From Escarpia spicata (lineage: Eukaryota; Annelida; Polychaeta; Sabellida; Siboglinidae): DNA of 64,000 nt. Positions within the stretch are counted from its first letter, which is position 1. Every line of letters starts with the position of its first letter. The position numbers and the translations under genes were made by a program. The notes below the pieces were generated by a model. That model was not told the origin of the DNA and made no database searches. It saw nothing but the letters and a program-made list of their open reading frames with translations. The DNA is taken from positions 35,749,179 to 35,813,178 of the forward strand of contig OZ023209.1 in assembly GCA_963995525.1 (NCBI GenBank), given 5' to 3'. Shown here in pieces: positions 32,462 through 42,844 of the stretch.

Positions 32462-32921
32462 TGTAACAATATCACTTAATGATGTCTACCCAGAACGTGA
32501 AATAGCAGGCCGCTCCCTTGTCGCAGCAACCACATTTAATAAAGTTTGGTTTAGTAGAAATTCCGTCTCTACTCTGCATTCTAAAGTCAATACACATCAG
32601 CAGCGGTCTTAGGGGTCTCAAGACCCCCCTATGCCTGGATGTTTTTTTTAGACCCCCCTCTCTGTGGCAAATATTATGATGGCGGAAGAAATAAGGCGTA
32701 CAGACCCTATATACAATAAAACAATTAATTACTATGTAAACCTACTGATAATAAAAAGACTCAAATGTTAGCTGTGTCAATCCTAGACATAATGTCCAAC
32801 TGTATCGTTGTAACCGGTTGGTTTCGTTTGCTGCGTTCGCGCATGTTTTTACCACAGCGAGAGCGCAACAGTCCGTGACATTATCGCGTACCCATCAGTG
32901 TCAGCCTCAAGTCCAAGACGA

Positions 32922-33258
32922 TGGATGTCATCAAAGCTGCCAATCAAGTCAAGCATGCCATCACTGCCCTTGAAGAAGTCAGGAAATTGACAGGAATGAT
33001 ACTGATAATTTCCATCATAACCTCATTTTATAAATGACATCAATGGCACTGCCACAGGCTGCTGGAACGGAACCAGCACAACCTCGCATTTGTGGACGAC
33101 AGCAGCATAAAGCTAATGCCCCTGCTGATAATGTAAAAACCTATTATCGAAAGAATGTGACCATCCCAGTCATCGACCAGCTGTTGATGGGTCTCAAAGA
33201 CCGGTTTGGTGCTCCTCAGCTGTTGATAACAATCGCTTACATCTCACACCCGCCGTGA
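32922..33258 (+). pseudogene. hAT transposase, internal segment
   Basis: Pieces AANQVKHAITALEEVRKLTG, then after a stop PRICGRQQHKANAPADNVK, YYRKNVTIPVIDQLLMGLKD and RFGAPQLL. This order is characteristic of the hAT relatives annotated as "52 kDa repressor of the inhibitor of the protein kinase-like" or "zinc finger MYM-type 1-like" in animal genomes. The N-terminal zinc finger and the first catalytic region are absent. Confidence 0.8.
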
Positions 33259-33290
33259 TCGACGTTAAATTGCTCCAAGGACGCAAGTAA

Positions 33291-33686
33291 TTGAAAATGT
33301 GCAAGCATAAATTTGCTGCCGAGTATAAAGACGACCTACCCAGTCCACAGAATTTGCAAGCCGAATTATACAGTTGGCTGACTCGATGGGAAGCGGAAAT
33401 AGAAGTTGCAGCAGCGTCACTCAAGGCTGTAGATAACGCTTTTTTCCCGAATATACAAACTTGTCTGAAATTGGTGTGTACATTCGGCGTCACCAGCGTA
33501 GAATGTGAGAGAACAATCAGCGCCCTTCGTCGTCTTGAGACATACATGCGCAGCACCGTGACTGAGGACCGCATCAACAGACTCGCTATGTTACATGTAC
33601 ATTACAATGATGAGGTGGACATAGACGCAATCATCAGTCAGTTTGCGCGATTACATCAACTCCAGATGGAGTTCATAAATTATTAA
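33291..33686 (+). pseudogene. hAT transposase C-terminal dimerisation domain
   Basis: A clean 131-codon frame ending in a stop. KYKDDLPSPQNLQAELYSW-type sequence (here EYKDDLPSPQ) is followed by WLTRWEAEIE, a spacer and FPNIQTCLKLVCTFGVTSVE. It ends CERTISALRRLETYMRSTV, then RINRLAMLHVHYN. The SxExxFSxL-like block (SVECERTISALRRLKTY-type) is the hallmark of the hAT dimerisation domain. It is a fragment of a larger transposase, not a complete gene. Its lack of stops suggests the hAT arrived relatively recently compared with the LTR it sits in. Confidence 0.9.
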
Positions 33687-34024
33687 ACATTCTCCAGTGA
33701 GACTCACTGTGCACTGGCCTGTTTTCTATCAACCGACGCTCAACGGAAGTCAATCTCTAAACTTCAGAGGGTCGCTGTTCCATATTTGGAACTAGTACAC
33801 GCATGGTTTAAGTGTCGTAAAGCAACGTTATATTAAATGTCACAACATTCTACATAATGTCATGTAACATTACGAAATAATAAAAATTAATTTGCCGATT
33901 CTGCATAATGTAATGTAACATTATGGATTTTTCTTTAACAAATCTACCGATTGAGACCCCCTACAAACACGCCTAGATCCGCCTCTGCACATGATACAGT
34001 GAGGCCCGAGTAAATGTCGTAACA

Positions 34025-34985
34025 TGGTGGCGTTGGTGAGATATCGAAGGTAACTGAGTATGGCAAGGCAGTCCTCTCAAAAGTGACAATTGAATTAAAG
34101 AGTGAACTACGGCTGACGATAATTCAGCTATAACGGTCGGCGTGGCCGCTGTCGGGGCACCTGCTGTGACTACACAAATGTCGATGACCCTCAGTCTCAG
34201 AATCAGATCTATGTGAACTTTCCCAGCGGCTCGCCTCCACCTGCATTGGAACTGGAAACCAATCAGGTCGATAACTGGAAGTTATGGAAAAAATGTGGGA
34301 AAATAATCTAATCGTGTTTGGACTCGTCGCTAAGCCAGACAGATACATAACGGCACTTCCACTACACTGTATTGGGAAAGATCCACTACACATCTTCAAT
34401 GGATTTGACGGAAGAAGAAAGCATCAAACCTGCTGAAATCATCAGAAAATTTGACGAACATACCTTAAACGAAGTGAAAGACTTCTTTGAAAGGTATAAG
34501 TTTAACACCCGGAATCAGGAAAACGAGTCGTTTGAGCACTACTACTGAGTGTTGAAAAATCTGGCAAAAACCCTGTGGGTGTTGCAACTGTATGCGAAAC
34601 AAGCTGATTGTCGACAGGAAAATCATCGGTGTAAAGAGTTACAAGATCCGCAACAAACTCATTTCACAATCGAAACTTGATGTACCCAAAGTGGTAGACA
34701 TCTGCAGATACAAGCAAGAGGCTTAAGAGCAATGCAGATTTCTGAACAAAACAGAAGCAGTAAACAGAGTCGACACCAGATAAGACGCTACACTACCAAG
34801 TCGACATTCGGTGGAAGAAAATCTGCTAGTCAGCGCAAATGCAAATTCTGCTGTAAAACGCGCCCCACGAAGAATGAACTCTGCCCTGCATGGGGCAAGA
34901 GGGACCGAAACCATTTCAGAGACTCTGCACAATGCCCTAACACTGTTCACAATGTACAAGATGGGTCAGACTCAAATAACTAGCT
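34025..34985 (+). pseudogene. Gypsy C gag, decayed, with zinc-knuckle region
   Basis: A primer-site-like stretch (34025-34040) is followed by gag pieces: IGTGNQSDNWKLWKK, FDGRRK near 34400, DEHTLNEVKDFFERYKFNTR, then NQENESFEHYY before a stop. A knuckle-like region reads RKCKFCCKTRPTKNELCPAWG and then NHFRDSAQCPN. At least six stops or frame changes occur. The cysteine pattern resembles the C-x2-C ... C-P-A-x-G-K knuckle of a distinct animal Gypsy lineage and is different from Gypsy B's. Confidence 0.8.
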
Positions 34986-35059
34986 GCCGATGTGCACGCA
35001 CTCTACTCACAAGATGGTCCCATTTTATGCAACATGCTGGTCGAAAAGCAGTCAATGAA

Positions 35060-35930
35060 GATGCAGGTTGACTGTCGTTCAACTGTCAGCATACTGCCCA
35101 AGAAGTATTTGAAGGAGTAAGATATCCAACCAGAACCAATCACTCTGAAGATGTGGAACAATGTGAGCACTGAAGCTCTCGCAAGTGCTGAGCTAAAACT
35201 GTAAATCCTGTTACAGGAGACAGGTTCAAAGTTGACTATGTTATAGTGAATCATGACGAACTGACACCACGACTCAGCCGTAAAGCTGCTGAATGCATGA
35301 AGCTCATCACGGTGAACTACGAGAACTTTGAAACTATATCTTCAGTCTCCGGCTGTAGAGTTGCTCAAACTACTGAAGACTATCCTGGAGTGTTTGACGG
35401 TAAACTTGGATCGCTTCCTGGTTGGAAAATTCGTCTCACTCTGGAACAAAATGCAGAACCGATTGTGACACCACCTCGTACCCTACCAGAATCACTGGAC
35501 AGTTCCGTGAAATATGAGCTAGACCGACTGGAACACACTGGTGTCATAGTGGACCAACCCACTGATTAGGTGAACCAAATGTATGTGGCCAAGAAAGGTT
35601 ATGGGGCTGTCAGGATCGGCATTGATCCTAGATCTCTCAACATAGCCCTGAAGCGTAAACACTAGAAAGTTTCCTGTGCTGGTTGGCATTCTACCGGAGC
35701 TTGTGAACTCCAAGAAATTTGCTGTGTGTGACTTGCAACAAGGATATCTACACTGCGGACTGGATGAAGAATCTAGCCTACCGACTACTTTCGCAAACAC
35801 CGTTTGGGCGGTATCGTTGACGACGACTACCTTTCGGCTTGAAAGTCAGTAGTGAAATTTTCCAAAAGCGTCTGCAACAAGCACTTAGACTACCTGCATC
35901 GTCATATAATGGTCTATTGGATTATTATTT
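35060..35930 (+). pseudogene. Gypsy C protease remnant and reverse transcriptase N-terminal half
   Basis: After a decayed protease area the frame 35246-35569 reads DYPGVFDGKLGSLPGWKIRL, then EQNAEPIVTPPRTLPESL, ELDRLEHTGVIVDQPTD and, past a stop, YGAVRIGIDPRSLNIALKRK. These are the entry segments of a Ty3/Gypsy RT (PPR, GVI, IDPRxLN). Frameshifts then give KFPVLVGILPELVNSKKFAV-like and LDEESSLPTTFANT. The catalytic YxDD region is not reached: the coding stops where the CR1 LINE begins (about 35930). Confidence 0.85.
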
Positions 35931-37902
35931 TAAGTTAGTCACATTGACGACCCTGCGTTTTCATTGAACCTTATCACACATCTAAGGAATACGCATCAGA
36001 CTTGTACGAGTAGTACTGTCAAGTACTTAAGGCAGTGCTTCACAAACATGCACCAATTATATCCAGATCTGTGTCACAAAAACCACCAGCTCCATTGATG
36101 ACTCGATCCAGAAATTATAAAATCTAAAAGGCGCCGTCGCTATTTGGAGCGTGTTTGGCTCGTTCTTGGACAGGTCACGTTATTCAAGACAATGTCACTA
36201 CTGCAACAGACGAATGTCCAAAGCAAAATCGGATTATTATACAAATATGGTCTCCAATAACTATGATAGTCCACATCAGCTATGGAACTGCATCAATCAA
36301 CCTTTTCACAGTCGGGCTGCTCCATCCCTACCAAATCATGCATCAATCAAGTCTGTGTGACTCATTCTCTAGTCACTTCAAGGACAAAATCAGTCTTATC
36401 TGCTTTCCCAGGTCATATTTAAAGTATTGTAAACGCTGACTCTCCACAAGTAAATCTTCAACTTGCATCGTTTGAAGCTGCCACAGTTGACGAAGTGAGG
36501 AAAATAACTATATCCTCCCGCATAATTCCTGTGATCTCGATCCCTTCCCGACCACACTGCTAAAAGCATGTCTTGATGCATTATTCAAACCAATAACAGA
36601 TTACATAAATGCATCACTGTCCTCTGGCTTTTTTCCTGGTGAACTTAAACACGCCCATGTAAACCCAGTTCTTAAGAAGACATGTCTGCCTAAAGAAGAC
36701 CTAAACAGTTATAGACCCATTTCCAACATCAGCTTTATTTTTAAATACTTGAAAAGGTTTGGTTTTCTTTATACCTAACTGACAGTCACCAAGCCGTACA
36801 GATAGGTAACTGCTTTTCAGCCGTACTGCCCACTTCATGTGGTGTCCCCCAGGGTTCTGTTCTTGGGCCTTTGCTTTTCACGCTTTAAACTACGCCACTA
36901 AGCTCTGTTGTCCAAAATCATGACGTGGATCATCACCTTTACGCAGATGACACACATATCTACATTTCGTTGGCTACACCAGATACAAATCGCTCCCTAA
37001 ACCAGCTCAGCGATTGTCTCCAAGATATCTTCCATTGGATGAATGACAGCAAATTAAAGTTAAATGCAGATAAAACTGAATTTCTCATCATTGGTAATCC
37101 AAAGCAGCGTTGTAAACTTGATGGCTTTTTACCAACACACCAGCCGCTCCAGCGCGGAATCTCGGAGTAACGGATAATGAAAACTTCAGTCTTAAACACC
37201 ACATATCTAAAACGTGTCGCTGCTGTTTTTACCATATCCGTGATCTTCCCCGTATTCGCCGGTATATCTCACTTTCCGTAGCTAAAACTATCACAACAAT
37301 TACTGCAACAAATACTGCAATTCCCTCCTTTATAATATTGCAAGCGAGGATATAACAAAACTTCAACGTGTACAAAATTGTTTGGGAAGGGTAGTCACGC
37401 GCCCTACCCTTTTTTCTCGCTCAATGCCGCTTCTAAAATCACTGCATTGGCTCCCTGTGCGAATTCGGATTATTTTTAAGATTTGTACAATTGCCTATCA
37501 AGTCCTTTCATCCAAACAACCTGCATATCTATATTCGATGTTCACTCCAGCAAGAAATCCCAGACAGCTACGGTTGACCAGTTGTAATCTTCTTTTCATT
37601 CCCCGGGCGAAGACGAATGTTGGAACTTGAGCCTTCTCGGTTGCCGCACCAACTCTGTGAAATTCACTTCCTGTCAGCGTTAATTTAGAAGGACATATAG
37701 TTTAATTTCGCCGTCCTCTAAAAACGTATCTTTTTATTGCTTATCCTCCTTAGCTTCCTAGTACTTTCAACCATCTGTTGTCGACTCATGCATTGTATAC
37801 GATAACGAGATTGCTTAATCCTCTGGTTTAATTTGCGCCACTGAGCTTGATTTTCGAGGATATTGGCGCATAAGAAGTTACTATTGTTATTATTGTTATG
37901 AG
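35931..37902 (+). pseudogene. CR1-clade LINE inserted in Gypsy C pol, 5'-truncated
   Basis: Starts downstream of the endonuclease, with SHIDDPAFSLN and the basic EIIKSKRRRRYLERVW. Linker segments follow (WNCINQPFHSRAAPSLPNH; CDSFSSHFKDKISLI; ASFEAATVDEVRKI). The RT has CGVPQGSVLGPLLF-like sequence at 36838-36885, and HHLYADDTHIYISLA with an intact YADD. Then come WMNDSKLKLNADKTEFLIIG, a decayed ENFSLKHHISKTC, SLHWLPVRIRIIFKICTIAY, SSKQPAYLYSMFTPARNPRQ and a frameshifted SVAAPTL. The 3' UTR carries gcgccactgagcttg and ggatattggcgc, then a short ATT/GTT tail ending at 37902. It matches the 12.86-13.3 kb copy. Confidence 0.9.
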
Positions 37903-38300
37903 AGAAGATGTTGCCCATGACATTCGTAATGCCGCCGAGAAACCACATGTGCCGCCACCTGCTGTCCTTACTACCACTTCAGAGATGAGATGGCCGTCAC
38001 TGGTGGATTGGTGTTCTGCGGCGAAAAACTTGTGATTCCACAGTCCATGAGATCACAAATTAAGAAGGATGTTCACCTAGGCCACGTTGTCATCGAAGGA
38101 TGCCTAAGAAGAGCAAGGGAGTTGGTGTACTGACCTGGCACGAATACAGAAATCAAAGAGTACATCCAAACATGAAAAGCTTGTTATGAGTTCGAACGTC
38201 CTCAGACTAAGAAAACTCTGATGAGCCATGATGTGCCGGACCATCCGTTGACATTGCACAAACATGGCCGCCGGAGCTCCTGCAGATATGAAGTAAAAGG
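37903..38300 (+). pseudogene. Gypsy C integrase zinc-finger region
   Basis: Immediately after the CR1 tail a Gypsy frame resumes: YYHFRDEMAVTGGLVFCGEK, then LVIPQSMRSQIKKDVHLGHV, VIEGCLRRARELVY, a stop, EIKEYIQT, CYEFERPQTKKTLMSHDVPD. This is the H-H-C-C region leading to the integrase core, in the same orientation as the RT half at 35.2-35.9 kb. That continuity is what shows the CR1 landed inside this element. The core domain itself is not present. Confidence 0.85.
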
Positions 38301-38364
38301 ACAGGCTTAATTTTGGTTTTACATAGTTGAACTTGATATAGAGATTTACTAAGAACTGAACAAT

Positions 38365-39250
38365 GCACTGGGTGACAGAAAAAGACAAGGAACTAGAACT
38401 AAAAGTTCTACCAAAAGTTATGAGAGTGGTAGCCAAGAGGGCGGGGCACGAAACCAACATGGTGGATTGGGCAAAACAACAGGAGACCAAGTGTGGGACA
38501 TATAACAAGGTGGTGTTAGATTCAGATTTGCAATGTGAAGTATGTTTTTCTGTCATCACACCATCTGTGAATCATTAGATGACGAATCATAGAATACTTA
38601 AAAAAAAAAAACCTGAACCTACACCGGTACTGCAATGAATGTGATATAACATTCTCAAAGGTGCTAGCAATCATAACAAAATTAGAGGAAGGGCAGAAAG
38701 TACTGAGAGTAAGAAGGTCAGTGAAATAGATTGCAAAGTGAATGAGAAGTTCCGAAAAAGTGGATAGAATTTCACAGTCTTGATAGCATGGATCGGGCAG
38801 TGGACAACATTATAGAGAGCAAATTAGAAAGGGCATGTGAAGAAATACAAGAGAGAGAAAGTCGTAAGAATAATTTAATCATATTTGTCCTTGAAGATGC
38901 TACATGGAAAAATACAGAAGACAGAATTGCTCACGATGAGACATGTGTGGGGCTTGTTCTACAAGAACTTGATATTGACATTAATTATATGGAAGAGGGA
39001 ATGAGTAGAAGGCTTGGTGCCAAACAAACTGATGACGGGACAACACAGAAGCGCGGATCTGACTCTGAAACCACGACCGCTCAGAGTCACAATGAAGGAC
39101 ACGAAGAAAAAACAAAGTATTAAGACGGGCAAAAAACTGAAGGATTCAGAGGAACGAACCCTAAAGGATGTGTACATAACTAGGGACATGACGTATCAAG
39201 AGAGACAGAAAAGAAGAGCGCTGGTCGAATAACTCCAAAGAAGAGAACAG
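38365..39250 (+). pseudogene. LINE E ORF1: zinc-finger (PHD-like) and nucleic-acid-binding protein
   Basis: The first frame carries KQQETKCGTYNKVVLDSDLQ and CEVCF, and after frame changes YCNECDITFSKVLA and ITKLEEGQKVLR. Spaced Cys/His pairs of this type (one Cys replaced by Tyr) look like a PHD-type finger, known at the start of ORF1 in some CR1-like LINEs. A coiled segment follows from MDRAVDNIIESKLERACEEI, with RESRKNNLIIFVLED. The C-terminal part reads RPLRVTMKDTKKKQS, LKDSEERTLKDVYITRDMTY and QERQKRRALVE. The protein would bind element RNA. An A10 run at 38602 and at least three shifts break it. Confidence 0.75.
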
Positions 39251-39399
39251 GATGGAGAAAGACACTTGTAAATAGCAAACCAGGAAATAGTAAGCCAGAG
39301 GCCAAGGGAGCAGGCCGGGATGGAATAGCCCTTCAGATGGACAAAGGTAAAAATGAAAAAAAAACACGCAGCAAGGAAAGATACATACCTGCAACGTTA

Positions 39400-41850
39400 T
39401 CAGCCCGCCAGCAGAATATAAACTCGAGCAGCATTGTAAATAGTATAAATAATTTTATAAATTGCATGTACTTTAATGCGGATTCGTTATTGAACAAAAG
39501 AAATGAATTAAAAGAGGTGATAGGAGAACAAAATCCAAAGGTGACAGGAGTGACTGCCAAAAAACTGTAAAATACAAATACAAGAAGTAGAACTGGGCAT
39601 TGAACAATACAGATGTTTCGAAAATGTTATGTATGCAAAGAGAGGTGTGTCACTTGGAGCCACAGAGTGCAGAGAAATGACTGACACATGTGGAGAAGAA
39701 ACTGTACGGTGCGAGGCCAAACTGATGAGAAATGACTGACAGACTGCACCTATAGATCACCCAGCAGTACTGCCACAAACGATACAAAGATAAACGAAAC
39801 GCTGAAGAACTTAAAGCAAGCAACTTGAGATTCTCCCATCTACTGATATTTAGTGACCTAAGCCATCCCAGTATCAACTGGCAGGACAACACGTCACCAA
39901 TGGACGGAAACCACCCAAGCAGTTCGAGATTCCTTCCGGACCCAATATGTAACTGAGCCTACCCACTACAGCTGAAGCAACACTTCCAACACACTAGATC
40001 TGATCTTCACCAACGAAGAAGGCATGATCGAAAAGCTCAAATACCTGGCCCCAATAGGAAAGAGCCACCACTCACTACTGAAGTTCAACTTCTGTTGCTA
40101 CACCAAGTCCTCCAAATCTACGGTCAACAAATATAAATAAGACATAAGAGAAAACTATGATGATATGAGAGAAATTATGACCTCTAGAAACTGGAAGGAA
40201 GGTTTCAGTGGTAAGTCAACAGAGCAATGCTGGGCAAGCCTTGAGGAATCCACAAGGAATGCATGTAACAAGCATATACCAAAATACACAACGGGAGGAA
40301 GAGTAAGAACATCCAGACCGCTGTGGAAAAATACCAAGACAATAGCTGCAATCATTACAAATACGGAGGCATATAAACTGTACCGCGAGATAAGAGAAGA
40401 ACAGCATTACACTGACTACAGAAGAGCATCAAACCGAGTCAAGGCTGAGGTGAGAAAGGCAGTCCGAGACTTTGAGAGACAGATAGCCAGAGAAGCGAAG
40501 TCAAACCCCAAGGCTTTCTACAAAAATGCCAGATCAAAGATGAAGACTCGTTCAGCGGTGGCTGACCTTGAGCGTCCGGGTGGTACTATGGCAGAGATAG
40601 ATTTTGACAAAACTGAAGTACTAAATACTTTTTTCACAAGTGTGTTTACCCAAGAAAGCCTTGAGAACATCCCTACATTTGAAAGATGATTAGTAAATGC
40701 AGAACTCGCTGACTTCCTGATCACAGACGAGAAAATCGAAAAGATTTTAAGACTGAAAACGACAAAACCACCAAGTCCTGATGGGCTCCATCCTCGCCCT
40801 TTGGTGGAAATGGCAAATGAGTTGATTGAACCTTTCCCGGTATATTATTCAGTAAATCACTCGCTGAATGAGCTTTACCATCCCGCTGGAGAAAGGGAAG
40901 CATTACCAAAATATTTAAGATGGGCCCGAAACACTTACCCGGAAACTACCGTCCTGTGAGTCTCACCTCAGTAGCCTGCAAAATGATGGAGAAATTTGTG
41001 AGAAATTAAGTGATGGCACACATGACAGGAAACAAGCTACTGTCAAGTCAACAGCATGGCTTTGTGTATGGTTGTTCCTGTACCACGCAACTTCTTGAAG
41101 TCCTTGATAACTGGACGGTAGCCATAGAACAAAGAGAGTTTGGACTCAATATACCTTGACTTTGCCAAAGCATTTGGCATTGTCCCACACCAGAGACTGT
41201 TAGTTAAGCTGACAGGATATGGAATAGGCGGCAACGTTCTAAAATGGATTGCAGCCTTTCTCGATGGACAACGCCAACGTGTCATTGTAAATGGAAGCCA
41301 GTCGCCATGGCCCCCCGTCACGTGACATCCCACAAGGAAGCGTATTTGGACCATTGCTCCTTGTGTGCTAAATAAATGACATGCCAGACGTTGTGGAATC
41401 ATCTGTTCACCTTATGCATCTTGGTCGAAGCCACCAAAATTATGACTATGCCATGGTCAATAGTGGAACAAATACCACACTGGCGGAAACGACAAGTGAG
41501 AAAGACTTGGGAGTACAAGTCGAGAATGAACTGAAATTTGACCAACAGGTGGAGTCAGTAACAAACAAGGCCAACAACATGGTTGGTATTATCAGAAGGT
41601 TGTTTACATATATGGATGGACAAATCGTAAAAAGACTGTATACAAGTCTCGTCAGACCTATTCTGGAATATGGAAATGTTGCGTGGGCCGCTATACTAGA
41701 GAGAGACCAACAAATGCTAGAAAATGTACAAAGAAGATCCACGAAACTTGTCCCAGACCTGAAAAACCTGGAGTATTGTGACCGGCTCAGGGCACTATAT
41801 CTACCCAGCTTGTATTATTAGCGTAGAGCAAGAGGCGACAAGGCTTGGCT
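39400..41850 (+). pseudogene. LINE E ORF2: endonuclease and reverse transcriptase, decayed
   Basis: The start of the endonuclease reads INCMYFNADSLLNKRNELKE (NADSL pattern). Later endonuclease pieces are scrambled by shifts, ending with the region before RT at 40.1 kb. The longest frame (40165-40689) is the endonuclease-RT linker: RPLWKNTKTIAAII, RRASNRVKAEVRKAVRDF, NPKAFYKNARSKMKTRSAVA, VLNTFFTSVFTQESL. RT pieces follow: KPPSPDGLHPRPLVE, IYLDFAKAFGIVPHQRLL (FDTV altered to FGIV), WIAAFLDGQRQRVIVNG, then TSEKDLGVQVENELKFDQQV and VRPILEYGNVAWAAI. The FADD/YADD block is missing between SSVHL and GRSHQN. The 3' end breaks off at RARGDKAW near 41845 without a tail. Confidence 0.85.
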
Positions 41851-42083
41851 GTAGCGTGACATCAGGAGTGCTGCTGCTGTAGTGAAGTAGACTGTGTTAT
41901 GTAGTGTTTAGTGTTAGCGTGAACGTTAATTTTTGTGTGATACAATTATGTTGCATTCGTGTTTTGGCAAGTTTATTTTATTTATATCACTACGAAGAAC
42001 TAGTGCTTATCAATAAACGTAATGAGTTGGTATCTTTAATACGTCAGTACATTTTGTACATGTTACTTGTAAAACGAACGGGA
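41850..42083 (+). other. Probable 3' leader of Gypsy C before its 3' LTR
   Basis: Non-coding AT-rich sequence lying between the LINE E break and the 3' LTR. Its last bases, aacgaacgggaag, are purine-rich, as a decayed polypurine tract would be. It could alternatively be part of another LTR: tgtagcgtgacatcaggag at 41850 has an LTR-start look. Confidence 0.4.
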
Positions 42084-42242
42084 AGTAACAATATCACTTA
42101 ATGACGTCTTCCAAGAAAGTGAAATAACGTACAGGCCGCTCCCTTGTCATGGCAGCCACGTTTAATAAAGTTTGGTTTAGTAGAACTATTGTCTTTATTC
42201 TGCCTATATATCCTAAAGTCCATCCGAGTAAATATCGTAACC
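42084..42242 (+). repeat. Gypsy C 3' LTR
   Basis: Aligned to the 5' LTR with about 85% identity, including aggccgctcccttgtc and ttaataaagtttggtttagt. Its terminal bases have drifted (ag for tg, cc for ca). Followed by gtgtc, the decayed target duplication. Confidence 0.8.
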
Positions 42243-42247
42243 GTGTC

Positions 42248-42840
42248 AGGAATTAACGCCAACCGGGTTCTGGGATGCTTAATTAGCAATAAAGTACGTT
42301 CCGGCATCTCAACAAGGAAACCTTTCTACTGCTGTACAAAGCAATGATCTTGCAGGCCACACCTAGAATATGCATCGATCATGTGTATGGTTTCCTCACC
42401 TAAAGAAAAACCGATACCTCATCGAGCAAGTTCAGTGGCGAGCAACCCGACTAGTGTCAGAAACAAAAGGACTACCATATGGCAGCAGACTGAAAGAGTT
42501 AAAACTCCCTACACTGAACTACAGAAGACAAAGAACAGACAAAGCAGATGTTCCTGAAAGCCACAGGTAACACAAGAGGCCACAGTGGAAAACTACAAAC
42601 ACAGAGATCAACAGGAAACAGGCATTCTCTTCTTCTCCACCAAAGTGGTAAAATCGTGGTAATAGCTATCGGAAGACACAGTTCAGGTGCAGACCATCAA
42701 CCAACTGAAGTCCCGCCTCTGAAGAGATTGGAGAGACCACCCAGACTTTTACAATTATGACTTCACAAACTAGCCTAGTCCCCTAACACTGTAGCTACTA
42801 GGTTAGCCTATAACCTAGGCAAATCGGAAAGAAAGAAAAA
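42248..42840 (+). pseudogene. LINE D, third piece (RT C-terminus and 3' end)
   Basis: Coding resumes with NANRVLGCLISNK, which follows naturally on HIENIV of the second piece. Then come ETFLLLYKA-like sequence, CVWFPHLKKNRYLIEQVQ, RATRLVSETKGLPYGSRLKE, LKLPTLNYRRQRTD and a decayed C-terminus with RDHPDFYNY-like spelling. Three frame changes. A purine-rich tail (gaaagaaagaaaaaac) near 42830 may be the 3' end. It differs in sequence from LINE E, although both belong to the same broad CR1/Jockey-like group. Confidence 0.85.
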
Positions 42841-42844
42841 ACAG

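Larger units (their letters stand above)
32598..33987 (+). mobile_element. hAT-superfamily DNA transposon, internally deleted
   Basis: The ends match each other as terminal inverted repeats: the left end cagcagcggtcttagg versus the reverse of the right end cagaggcggatctagg (11 of 16). G-runs typical of this group follow inside each end. The flanking direct repeat I can see is only cacat on each side, shorter than the usual 8 bp. Inside are two separated coding pieces of a hAT transposase. The total length of about 1.39 kb is much less than an autonomous hAT, so most of the transposase is deleted. Confidence 0.85.
32462..34024 (+). repeat. Gypsy C 5' LTR, interrupted by hAT
   Basis: About 173 bp of LTR sequence once the hAT is set aside. 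TG start; ends cgtaaca directly before the primer-site-like tggtggcgttgg. It carries ttaataaagtttgg, so an AATAAA-type signal lies inside. It has about 20 bp (near 32590 and 33990-34005) not present in the 3' LTR. Confidence 0.8.
32462..42242 (+). mobile_element. Gypsy C: old LTR retrotransposon carrying three later insertions
   Basis: The 5' LTR (32462-32597 plus 33988-34024, split by a hAT) and the 3' LTR (42084-42242) align at roughly 85%. The first shared bases are gtaacaatatcactt and the last are gagtaaat.tcgtaac. A primer-site-like TGGTGGCGTTGG follows the 5' LTR, then decayed gag, RT and an integrase finger. Inserted into it are the hAT (32598-33987), a CR1 LINE (35931-37902) and LINE E (about 38300-41850). 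The flanking five bases ttgtc (32457-32461) and gtgtc (42243-42247) differ at one position, as expected for an old target duplication. LINE D coding sequence resumes immediately after, which independently supports these ends. Confidence 0.85.

Noticed and set aside
32598..33987. Claiming a full 8-bp hAT target duplication
   Set aside because: Only cacat is shared at the edges; forcing 8 bp would require several mismatches.
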